A stretch of 32,311 nt of DNA. Source: Crossiella sp. SN42 (GTDB lineage: Bacteria > Actinomycetota > Actinomycetes > Mycobacteriales > Pseudonocardiaceae). The stretch covers positions 1 to 32,311 of the forward strand of contig NZ_JAMHIV010000062.1 in NCBI RefSeq assembly GCF_023897065.1, given 5' to 3'. Position numbers and translations under genes: made by a program. Each line of letters opens with the position of its first letter. The stretch's first letter is position 1. The notes under the pieces are model-generated. The model saw nothing but the letters and a program-made list of their open reading frames with translations, was not told the DNA's origin and searched no databases. Positions 15,109 to 22,622 of the stretch are shown here, one piece after another.

Positions 15109-16869
15109 TCAGCCGAAGCACAGCGGGGCGCTGATGTGCTTGTGGCAGCGGACGGTCCGGGTGGTCGAGCCGGTCTGGTTCTTGCTGTCGGTCACGGTCA
15201 GCGTCACGGTGTAGGTGGCCGCGACGTTCGGGTAGCTGTGCGAGACGGTGGCGCCGGTGCCGGTGCTGCCGTCGCCGAACTTCCAGGCGTGGCCGGATAC
15301 CGAGCCCTCCTCGTCGCTGGAGGCGCTGCCGTCGAAGGAGCAGCTGCCGCGGTTGCAGCGGACGCTGAACGCGGCGGTCGGTGGCAGGTCGCCCGCCTTG
15401 ACCAGGCGGCGGGTGCTGTGTGTCTTGCCGTCGTTGTCGGTCACGGTCAGCCGGACGCTGTAGTGGGCGGCCTTGCCGTAGTTGTGCGAGGCGGTCTTGC
15501 CGGTTCCGGTGCCGCCGTCGCCGAACTCCCAGGCGTAGCCGGTGATGCTGCCGTCGGGGTCCTTTGCAGAGCTCGCGTCGAAGGAACAGGTGGTGTTGCT
15601 GGTGGAGCAGCTCGCAGTGAACGCGGCGACCGGCCTGCCCGGGTCGGCGGAGCCCGCCGGGTAGTCCTGGGTAGAGCTGACGTCCAGCAGCGGTTCCTTG
15701 ACGTTGTCACCGGAGTCGTCGGTCCAGTCGGTGTTCGCGGTGTCGATCAGCCGCTGCCGCACCGCGCGCACGCCGTCCCGGTTGGTGGCCCGGTTGCCGT
15801 TGGCGGTCAACAGGCCTGCCGCGCCCGCCACGTGCGGGGCGGCCATCGAGGTGCCGCTCAGCGTGGAGTAGCCGCCGTTGAGGTGGGTGGACAGGATGCA
15901 GGTGCCGGGTGCGGCGATCTCCACGGTGGCGCCGAAGTTGCTGAAGTCGGCCAGGGTGTCGTCCTGGTCGGCCCGGCAGGTCGAGGCCGCGCCGCCGCCG
16001 CGCTTGCCGTTGAAGTCGGCCAGCGCGGACACGGTGATCACGTCCGGGTGGTTGGCCGGGAAGAAGGTCTTGGCGTCCTTGTGGTTGTTCCCGGCGGCCA
16101 CCGCGAACACCACGCCCTTGCCGACGGCGTTGGAGATCGCCTGGGTGAGCGCGTCGTTCGTGCAGTTCTCGCAGCCGAGGCTCATGTTGGCGACCTCGAT
16201 CTCATCAGCGTGCGCGGCCACCCAGTCCACGCCGGCCACCACGCCGGAGAGCTGCCCGCTGCCGCCGTCGTCGAGCACCTTGGCCGACCAGATCCGCGCG
16301 CCCGGCGCGATGCCGGTGACCCCGATCCCGTCGTCCTTGGCGCCGATGCTGCCCGCCACGTGGGTGCCGTGGCCGTGGCCGTCGCCGCCCGCGTTGTCGG
16401 TGCAGGAGCTGCTGTTCACGCAGTTGGTCCGGGCCACCACGGTCAGGTCGGGGTGCTTGCCGTCCACCCCGGTGTCGATCACCGCGACGTCCACGTCCAC
16501 GCTGTAGTCGGCGGTGCCGTTGATCTTGAGGTTGGGGTTGGCGGTGGCGAAGGCCCGGTCCACGCCGGTGGGCACGGTCTGCGCGGTGGTGCGCACCACC
16601 GCGTCCGGCTCCACCGAGCGCACCCTGGGGTCGCGCCGCAGCGCCGCGACCGCGACCGGCGACAAGGACGCCGAGAAGCCGGACAGCGCGTGCCGGTAGA
16701 CGTGGCCGACCTGGGCGCCGTGGCCCGCCGCCAGGGCCGCCGGGTCGGTCGCGTGGTCGGTGAGGGTGACCAGGTAGTCCGCCGGTTCACCGGCCGCCTG
16801 GGCGACCGGGGCCGTGGCAGCCAGCGCCACCACCCCCAGCGCCACGAGCAGTGCTCTTCTGATCCGCAC
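15109..16869 (-). CDS. Secreted subtilisin-like (S8) serine protease with two PKD domains
   Basis: A 586-aa exported protease. The start is GTG 16867-16869, preceded at 5 nt by AAGGAGG; the longer open frame upstream lacks such support. Signal peptide: RIRRALLVALGVVALAATAP with cleavage near AQA-AG. An inhibitor-I9-like propeptide follows (about 28-95, DYLVTLTDHATDPAALAAGH). The S8 domain has Asp132 (AVIDTGVDG), His170 (GHGHGTHVAGS), oxyanion Asn261 (AAGNN) and Ser341 (LSGTSMAAPHVAG). Two PKD domains lie at about 412-491 and 496-574 (WEFGDGGTGTG, WKFGDGSTGTG), followed by a short Cys-containing tail. Cysteine pairs suggest disulphides. PKD repeats usually aid substrate binding outside the cell. 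It diverges from the lexA-like gene across about 140 nt. Confidence 0.93.
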   Translation of the reverse strand: MRIRRALLVALGVVALAATAPVAQAAGEPADYLVTLTDHATDPAALAAGHGAQVGHVYRHALSGFSASLSPVAVAALRRDPRVRSVEPDAVVRTTAQTVPTGVDRAFATANPNLKINGTADYSVDVDVAVIDTGVDGKHPDLTVVARTNCVNSSSCTDNAGGDGHGHGTHVAGSIGAKDDGIGVTGIAPGARIWSAKVLDDGGSGQLSGVVAGVDWVAAHADEIEVANMSLGCENCTNDALTQAISNAVGKGVVFAVAAGNNHKDAKTFFPANHPDVITVSALADFNGKRGGGAASTCRADQDDTLADFSNFGATVEIAAPGTCILSTHLNGGYSTLSGTSMAAPHVAGAAGLLTANGNRATNRDGVRAVRQRLIDTANTDWTDDSGDNVKEPLLDVSSTQDYPAGSADPGRPVAAFTASCSTSNTTCSFDASSAKDPDGSITGYAWEFGDGGTGTGKTASHNYGKAAHYSVRLTVTDNDGKTHSTRRLVKAGDLPPTAAFSVRCNRGSCSFDGSASSDEEGSVSGHAWKFGDGSTGTGATVSHSYPNVAATYTVTLTVTDSKNQTGSTTRTVRCHKHISAPLCFG

Positions 16870-17011
16870 GGGATCCTCCTTGTGCAGGGAACCGCGGCCA
16901 GCGCCGCGGGAGCACCAATCTCCAGCCGGATCAACGCCGCCAACAATGCCGGGAACCGTGGGTGTGGTACCCAATCGGGGCAGGCCAGCGGCGGCGTCTA
17001 GCATTTCCCGG

Positions 17012-17674
17012 GTGACCGCCTACGACGATCTTGACGTGTTCGAGCACCTGGACGCCGCCTCGCTGCCGCTGCGGCAGCAGCAGATCCTGGCGACCATCCG
17101 GGACTGGGTGCTCCGGCACGGCTACTCGCCGAGCACCCGGCAGATCGGCGAAGCGGTCGGGCTCCAGTCCTCCTCCTCGGTGTCCAAGCACCTGGCCGCC
17201 CTGGAGGACAAGGGTTTCCTGCGGCGCGGCTCCGCCATGTCCCGGCCGATCGACGTGCGCGCCTTCCTGCGGGACAGCTCGGCCCGGCGCGATGACGGCG
17301 ACTCGGTGAGCGTGCCGGTGGTCGGCGACATCGCCGCGGGCACCCCGATCACCGCCGCCGAGCACCTGGACGACCAGCTGACCCTGCCCCGCGAGCTGAC
17401 CGGCCGGGGCACCGTGTTCGGCCTGCGGGTGCGCGGGGACTCGATGATCGACGCGGCCATCTGCGACGGCGACATCGTGGTGGTGCGCCAGCAGTCCGAG
17501 GCGCACTCCGGCCAGATCGTGGCCGCGATGATTGACGAGGAGGCCACGGTCAAGGTCTACCGGCGGCGCAACGGGCACGTGTACCTGGAGCCGCGCAACC
17601 CCGCTTACCAGGTGATCGACGGGGACAACGCGGTGATCCTGGGCACCGTGGTCTCGGTGCTGCGCAGCGTCTGA
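17012..17674 (+). CDS. lexA: LexA-family repressor (S24 autoprotease)
   Basis: A 220-aa protein. The N-terminal winged HTH (HGYSPSTRQIGEAVGLQSSS, SKHLAALEDKGFLRR) is joined to an S24 peptidase domain. The self-cleavage site is Ala109-Gly110 in GDIAAG, with catalytic Ser144 (GDSMIDAAI) and Lys181 (EATVKVYRR). RecA-stimulated autocleavage and DNA-damage response control follow from the family. GTG 17012 gives the normal length. I see no SOS-box palindrome (CGAACN4GTTCG type) upstream, although canonical lexA is autoregulated. The recognition helix (SSSSVSKHL) also differs from the common SPSSVAHQL. It may therefore be a second LexA with another target set. It converges on mug. Confidence 0.87.
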   Translation: MTAYDDLDVFEHLDAASLPLRQQQILATIRDWVLRHGYSPSTRQIGEAVGLQSSSSVSKHLAALEDKGFLRRGSAMSRPIDVRAFLRDSSARRDDGDSVSVPVVGDIAAGTPITAAEHLDDQLTLPRELTGRGTVFGLRVRGDSMIDAAICDGDIVVVRQQSEAHSGQIVAAMIDEEATVKVYRRRNGHVYLEPRNPAYQVIDGDNAVILGTVVSVLRSV

Positions 17675-17707
17675 GCCTCAGGTGGCCGCCGCCCTGCTCG
17701 CCGCGCG

Positions 17708-18250
17708 CTACCGAGCGGCCGCCCGCAACTCGCCGAACGCGGCGGCCAGTGCGTCCGCCTGGTAGTGCGCGTTGAGCCCGCTCGGATTCGGCAGCACCCA
17801 CAACTTCGAACCGCCGATTGTCTCCGTTTGCGGCCCGATGACCGTTTTGGGCCGATCGAAGGCAAACCGATAGGCGGAAATCCCCAGCACCGCCACGTAC
17901 TCCGGCCGATACCGCTCCGCGAGCGCGGTCAGCTTGCGGCCGCCTTCACGCAGTTCCTCGCGGGTCAGCTCATCGGCCCGCGCGGAGGCCCGCGCCACGA
18001 TGTTGGTGATGCCCAGCCCGTAGTCCAGCAGTTCTCGCTGTTCGGACGGGTGCAGCTGGCGCGGGGTGAAACCGGAGCGGTGCAACGCGGGCCAGAACCG
18101 GTTGCCCGGCCGGGCGAAGTGATGTCCGGTAGCGGCCGAGTAGAGGCCGGGGTTGATACCGCAGAACAGCACCGACAGGCCGGGTCCCACCACGTCGGAC
18201 AGGGTCTTGGCATGCGCGGCGGCCAGTTGTGCGGCGGTCGGTTTGGGCAC
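17708..18250 (-). CDS. mug: G/U mismatch-specific uracil-DNA glycosylase (Mug/TDG, UDG family 2)
   Basis: A 180-aa enzyme that removes uracil or thymine mispaired with guanine in base-excision repair. The family-2 motif 1 is GINPGLYSAATGHHFARPGN, with catalytic Asn33. Motif 2 is LPNPSGLNAHY (residues 153-163), which contacts DNA. GTG 18248-18250 is the most likely start, because TAATAT lies just upstream and would give an almost leaderless mRNA. The frame remains open further upstream but has no family similarity there. It lies 12 nt after the 145-aa gene, with which it may also be co-transcribed, and converges on the lexA-like gene. Both are DNA-repair functions. Confidence 0.9.
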   Translation of the reverse strand: MPKPTAAQLAAAHAKTLSDVVGPGLSVLFCGINPGLYSAATGHHFARPGNRFWPALHRSGFTPRQLHPSEQRELLDYGLGITNIVARASARADELTREELREGGRKLTALAERYRPEYVAVLGISAYRFAFDRPKTVIGPQTETIGGSKLWVLPNPSGLNAHYQADALAAAFGELRAAAR

Positions 18251-18258
18251 GTCAACCG

Positions 18259-18264
18259 ATATTA
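18259..18264 (-). promoter_or_regulatory. Candidate -10 element of mug
   Basis: TAATAT on the minus strand, an unusually AT-rich hexamer here, 8 nt before the GTG of mug. A start about 7 nt downstream would leave a 2-nt leader. It overlaps the TAA stop of the upstream 145-aa gene, so part of its sequence is also set by that stop. No clear -35 is visible. Confidence 0.4.
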
Positions 18265-18699
18265 CCCGCCCGGCGGACCGGCGTGGTCCTGGAATCCCAC
18301 CGCGGCTCCTACCAGGTTTCCGCGGTCCGCGCTTGCCTGGAGTGGCGCGTTTACGCCAGCGTCGACCAGCAGCACCACCTTGCCAATCCGATTCGCCGCC
18401 CATCGCCAGGCCGCGGGTAACCCGATCGGCGCAGCCGCGACCAATTTCGGACCTTTCGGCCATTCCACCGTGACCAGGTCACCGCGGTCCAGCCGGACCA
18501 GCCAGCCCCGCGGAGTCGGCAGAAACAACCGGCCCAGCTCGGCCACGTTCTTCATGCCACCCTGGAGCGCCGCCCTGACCAGCAGACTTTCCCCATCCTG
18601 ATCCCGTGGCGTGACCCCGCCCAGACGCAGCACCGCGATCCTGTTGTCCGTTTTTCCCCAAATACTCGCCTGGATATGTAGTAGAGCCGCTGCGCTCAT
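18262..18699 (-). CDS. Hypothetical protein, 145 aa
   Basis: I do not recognise this protein. ATG 18697-18699 is supported by GGGAGGT (18706-18712) at a 6-nt spacing. It is a soluble alpha/beta-like sequence: AVLRLGGVTPRDQDGESLLV, then AALQGGMKNVAELGRLFLPT, PRGWLVRLDRGDLVTVEWPK and an Ala-rich tail. There are no cysteines, signal peptide or transmembrane helix. It diverges from narG across 200 nt and precedes mug on the same strand. The second half and upstream region are less GC-rich than the surroundings. Codon use in the tail is less biased than in neighbouring genes, so a young or weakly expressed gene is likely, and acquisition by transfer is possible. Confidence 0.6.
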   Translation of the reverse strand: MSAAALLHIQASIWGKTDNRIAVLRLGGVTPRDQDGESLLVRAALQGGMKNVAELGRLFLPTPRGWLVRLDRGDLVTVEWPKGPKLVAAAPIGLPAAWRWAANRIGKVVLLVDAGVNAPLQASADRGNLVGAAVGFQDHAGPPGG

Positions 18700-18716
18700 C
18701 CCGGCACCTCCCGGCA

Positions 18717-18741
18717 ATGACGATACGCCGGAAGTCGTCAT
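18717..18741. promoter_or_regulatory. Inverted repeat between the 145-aa gene and narG
   Basis: Perfect 7-bp arms ATGACGA and TCGTCAT separated by 11 nt, placed 18 nt upstream of the 145-aa gene's ATG and about 160 nt before narG. The arrangement is that of a dimeric regulator site; it could control either gene. The rest of the 200-nt gap is notably AT-richer than the window average and must hold the nar promoter, but I cannot name its -10 and -35 with confidence. Confidence 0.45.
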
Positions 18742-18899
18742 CACGAAGCAGGGACGCAATGCGAAGATGGTCTCCAACCGGACAATGCGCCCATATTCTG
18801 TGTATCACCCCGTCACATTTCCCATGATGGACAAGCAGACCGGAATGGGCGTACCTTCCGAATGGGTTCAGCAATTAGGGGATGTAAGGGGAACCGCAT

Positions 18900-21800
18900 A
18901 TGGCTGCGGGGAATCGGCGCGTCAACGCCACTCCCACCACGGACAACCGCGCCAGTGACCTGCTGCTTTCAGCGGGCCGTTTCCTGCGTCGCGATGAGAC
19001 TTCCGCCGATCTGCGCGTCACGTACCGGCGTGGCGGGCGCGACGGCGACTCCTTCTACCGGGACCGGTGGAGCCACGACAAGGTCGTGCCCTCCACCCAC
19101 GGCGTGAACTGCACCGGCTCCTGCCGGTGGAACGTCTACGTCAAGGACGGCATCATCACCTGGGAGTCCCAGGACGTCGACTACCCCTCGGTCGGGCCGG
19201 ACCGGCCGGAGTACGAGCCGAGGGGCTGCCCGCGCGGGGCCTCCTTCTCCTGGTACTCCTACTCGCCGCTGCGGGTGCGCTACCCGTACGCCCGCGGCGT
19301 GCTGGTGGAGATGTACCGCGAGGGCCTGCGCGTGCACGGCGACCCGGTCGCCGCATGGGAGTCCATTGTGGACGATCCCATGAAGCGGCACGTCTACCAG
19401 CGGGCCAGGGGCAAGGGCGGCCTGGTCCGGGTGAGCTGGGACGAGGCGGTGGACATGGTCGCCGCCGCGCACGTGCACACGCTCAAGCGGCACGGGCCGG
19501 ACCGGATCGCCGGGTTCTCCCCGATCCCGGCCATGTCCATGGTCTCGCACGCGGTCGGCTCCCGGTTCATGGCACTGATCGGCGCGCCGATGCTCTCCTT
19601 CTACGACTGGTACGCCGACCTGCCGCCTGCCTCACCGCAGGTCTTCGGCGACCAGACCGACGTGCCGGAGTCCGCGGACTGGTGGGACGCCGCCTACCTG
19701 ATGCTGTGGGGCAGCAACGTCCCGGTCACCCGCACCCCGGACGCGCACTTCATGACCGAGGCCCGCTACCGGGGCCAGAAGGTCGTGGTCTGCTCCCCCG
19801 ACTACTCGGATGCGACCAAGTTCGCCGACGAGTGGCTGGCCCCGCACCCCGGCACCGACGCCGCGCTGGCGCTGGCCATGGGACACGTGGTGCTGCGCGA
19901 GTTCTTCGTGGACAAGCAGGAGCCGTTCTTCGCCGACTACGTGCGCCGCTACACCGACCTGCCGTTCCTGGTCACCCTGACCGAACGCGCGGCCGGGCTG
20001 GTGCCCGGCAAGTTCCTCACCGCCGCCGACCTCGGCTCGGCCGAACCCGGCGCGGACTGGAAGACCGTGCTGCTGGACGAGGCCACCGGGGAAGCGTTGG
20101 TGCCCAACGGTTCGCTCGGCTTCCGCTGGCTGGACGAACCGGGTCGCTGGAACCTGGACCTGGCCGGGGCGAGCCCGCTGCTGAGCTGCGCGGGCGCGGG
20201 CGAGCCCAGCGCGAACGGCACCGGCGTCGGCGAGACCGCCGAAATCCTGTTGCCCCGCTTCGACGATCCCACCGGAGCCGCGGAGACCATCCGCCGCGGC
20301 GTCCCGGTCCGCCGGGTGGCAGGCCGGCTGGTCACCACGGTCTACGACCTGCTGCTGGCCCAGTACGGCGTGGCCCGCGACGGCCTGCCCGGTGACTGGC
20401 CCACCGGCTACGGCGACCCGGACCAGCCCGGCACCCCGGCCTGGCAGGAGGTGGTCACCGGCGTGCCTGCCGAGCGGGCCACCCGGATCGCCCGCGAGTT
20501 CGCCGACACCGCGATCCGCTCCCAGGGCCGCTGCATGATCGTGATGGGCGCGGGCACCAACCACTGGTTCCACTCCGACCTGGTCTACCGCTCCTTCCTG
20601 GCGCTGCTGCTGCTCACCGGCTGCCAGGGCCGCAACGGCGGCGGCTGGGCGCACTACGTCGGGCAGGAGAAGGTCCGCCCGCTCACCGGCTGGGCGACCC
20701 TGGCCGGCGCACTGGACTGGGTCCGGCCGCCGCGACAGATGATCGGCACCGGCTACTGGTACACCCACACCGACCAGTGGCGCTACGACCGGGTCACCGC
20801 GGACGCGCTCACCTGGCCGGGCGCGGCGGGCACGCTGGCCGGGATGACCGCGGCGGACTGCCTGGCCACCTCGGCCCGGATGGGCTGGATGCCCTCCTAC
20901 CCCACCTTCGACCGCAACCCGCTGGACCTGGTGGCGGAGGCCGAAGCCGAGGGCAGCGACCCGGCCGGGTACGTGCTTTCCCAGCTCCAGCAAGGAAAAC
21001 TGGGCTTCGCCTGCGAGGACCCGGACGCGCCGGAGAACTGGCCGAGGGTGCTCACCGTGTGGCGGGCCAACCTGCTCGGCTCCTCGGCCAAGGGCAACGA
21101 GTACTTCCTGCGCCACCTGCTCGGCACCGACGCCAGCCTGCGCGCCACCGAGACGCCGGAGCACGAGCGGCCGAAGTCGGTGCGCTGGCGGGACAATCCG
21201 CCGGAGGGCAAGCTGGACCTGTTGCTGGCACTGGACTTCCGGATGACCAGCACCACGCTGTTCGCCGATGTCACGCTGCCCGCGGCCACCTGGTACGAGA
21301 AGCACGACCTTTCCAGCACCGACATGCACCCCTTCGTGCACTCCTTCAACGCCGCGGTGGACCCGCCGTGGCAGGCGCGCACCGACTTCGACGCCTTCCA
21401 CGCCATCGCCGAACGGCTCAGCGAGCTGGCGAAGGACCACCTCGGCACCCGCAAGGACCTGGTGGTCACCGCGCTCCAGCACGACTCGCCCGGCGAGGTC
21501 GCCCAGCCCGGCGGCGTGCTGCGGGACTGGCGCACCGGCGAGTCGGACCCGGTGCCGGGGGTGAACTTCCCGACGCTGACCGTGGTGGAGCGCGACTACA
21601 CCGCGGTGGCCGCCAAACTGGCCGCGCTGGGCCCGCTGCTGGACAAGCTGGGCACCACCACCAAGGGCTACACCGTGGAGGTGGAACCGGAGCTGCGCTG
21701 GCTGGGCGAGTCCAACGGCCTGGTCTCCGGTGGCCCGGCCGCCGGACGGCCCCGGCTGGACACCGACCGGCGGGCCGCGGACGCGGTGCTCGCGCTCTCC

Positions 21801-22622
21801 GGCACCACCAACGGCCGGATCGCCGACGAGGGCTTCCGGGTGCTCGGCGAACGCGTCGGCAAACCATTGCGGAAGCTCTCCGAACACCACACCGGGCACC
21901 GGATCACCTTCGCCGACACCAGGTCCCGGCCCGCGCCGGTGGTGACCAGCCCGGAGTGGTCCGGCGACGAGGGCGGCGGCAGGCGGTACTCGCCGTTCAC
22001 CATCAACGTCGAGCAGCTCAAGCCCTGGCACACCCTCACCGGTCGGCAGCACTTCTTCCTCGACCACGACTGGGTCGCCGAGCTGGGCGAGCAACTGCCG
22101 CTCTACCGGCCGCCGCTGGACATGCACCGCCTCTACCAGGAACCGCGGATCGGCCCCAACGGCGCGGAGGTCACCGTCCGGTACCTCACCCCGCACTCCA
22201 AGTGGTCCATCCACTCCGAGTACCAGGACAACCCGATCATGCAGACGTTGTCGCGAGGCGGACCGGCGTTCTGGATCAGCAAGGCCGACGCCGAGGCGAT
22301 CGGGGTGGCCGACAACGACTGGGTGGAAGCGGTCAACCGCAACGGGGTCGTGGTGGCGCGGGCGATCGTCTCGCACCGGATGCCCACCGGCACCGTGTTC
22401 ATGTACCACGCCCAGGAACGCACGGTGAACGTGCCCAAGACCGAGACCACCGGCCGCCGCGGCGGCATCCACAACTCGCTGACCCGCGTGCAGATCAAGC
22501 CGACCCACCTCATCGGCGGCTACGGGCAGCTCAGCTTCGCCATCAACTACTACGGCCCGACCGGCAACCAGCGCGACGAGGTCACCGTGCTGCGCCGCCG
22601 CTCGCAGGAGGTGACCTACTGA
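18900..22622 (+). CDS. narG: Respiratory nitrate reductase, alpha subunit NarG
   Basis: A 1240-aa molybdopterin-guanine-dinucleotide enzyme reducing nitrate to nitrite with quinol electrons at the cytoplasmic face of the membrane. The FS0 [4Fe-4S] ligands are His67, Cys71, Cys75 (STHGVNCTGSCRW) and Cys110 (EPRGCPRGAS), the NarG pattern with a histidine. The molybdenum ligand is Asp240 in FYDWYADLPPASPQ. All five lie exactly 18 residues later than in the E. coli enzyme. The length is normal and there is no Tat signal, so the subunit is cytoplasmic. The ribosome site AAGGGGA (18886-18892) precedes the ATG. It is the first gene of narGHJI and its stop overlaps the narH start (TGATG). The membrane-bound NarGHI type is meant, not periplasmic Nap. 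Confidence 0.97.
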   Translation: MAAGNRRVNATPTTDNRASDLLLSAGRFLRRDETSADLRVTYRRGGRDGDSFYRDRWSHDKVVPSTHGVNCTGSCRWNVYVKDGIITWESQDVDYPSVGPDRPEYEPRGCPRGASFSWYSYSPLRVRYPYARGVLVEMYREGLRVHGDPVAAWESIVDDPMKRHVYQRARGKGGLVRVSWDEAVDMVAAAHVHTLKRHGPDRIAGFSPIPAMSMVSHAVGSRFMALIGAPMLSFYDWYADLPPASPQVFGDQTDVPESADWWDAAYLMLWGSNVPVTRTPDAHFMTEARYRGQKVVVCSPDYSDATKFADEWLAPHPGTDAALALAMGHVVLREFFVDKQEPFFADYVRRYTDLPFLVTLTERAAGLVPGKFLTAADLGSAEPGADWKTVLLDEATGEALVPNGSLGFRWLDEPGRWNLDLAGASPLLSCAGAGEPSANGTGVGETAEILLPRFDDPTGAAETIRRGVPVRRVAGRLVTTVYDLLLAQYGVARDGLPGDWPTGYGDPDQPGTPAWQEVVTGVPAERATRIAREFADTAIRSQGRCMIVMGAGTNHWFHSDLVYRSFLALLLLTGCQGRNGGGWAHYVGQEKVRPLTGWATLAGALDWVRPPRQMIGTGYWYTHTDQWRYDRVTADALTWPGAAGTLAGMTAADCLATSARMGWMPSYPTFDRNPLDLVAEAEAEGSDPAGYVLSQLQQGKLGFACEDPDAPENWPRVLTVWRANLLGSSAKGNEYFLRHLLGTDASLRATETPEHERPKSVRWRDNPPEGKLDLLLALDFRMTSTTLFADVTLPAATWYEKHDLSSTDMHPFVHSFNAAVDPPWQARTDFDAFHAIAERLSELAKDHLGTRKDLVVTALQHDSPGEVAQPGGVLRDWRTGESDPVPGVNFPTLTVVERDYTAVAAKLAALGPLLDKLGTTTKGYTVEVEPELRWLGESNGLVSGGPAAGRPRLDTDRRAADAVLALSGTTNGRIADEGFRVLGERVGKPLRKLSEHHTGHRITFADTRSRPAPVVTSPEWSGDEGGGRRYSPFTINVEQLKPWHTLTGRQHFFLDHDWVAELGEQLPLYRPPLDMHRLYQEPRIGPNGAEVTVRYLTPHSKWSIHSEYQDNPIMQTLSRGGPAFWISKADAEAIGVADNDWVEAVNRNGVVVARAIVSHRMPTGTVFMYHAQERTVNVPKTETTGRRGGIHNSLTRVQIKPTHLIGGYGQLSFAINYYGPTGNQRDEVTVLRRRSQEVTY
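19361..19373. repeat. Dispersed palindrome GTCCATTGTGGAC, copy 2 (in narG)
   Basis: Reverse complement of the copy at the LAL start. It encodes S-I-V-D with ATT for Ile, a rare codon in this GC-rich gene. Confidence 0.65.

Noticed and set aside
15136-17001. Plus-strand open frame opposite the subtilase gene
   Set aside because: Low-complexity shadow; the minus strand has the complete S8 triad, signal peptide and ribosome site.
16870-17011. SOS box in front of the lexA-like gene
   Set aside because: Searched for CGAACN4GTTCG and near variants on both strands and saw none.
18800-18818. CRP/FNR-like site TGTGTATCACCCCGTCACA upstream of narG
   Set aside because: The half-site spacing does not match the TGTGA-N6-TCACA consensus and the left arm is incomplete, so it cannot be called from sequence alone.
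18479-18874. 131-codon minus-strand frame overlapping the 145-aa gene
   Set aside because: It has no ribosome site and a disordered composition; the overlapping frame starting at 18699 has a proper Shine-Dalgarno sequence.
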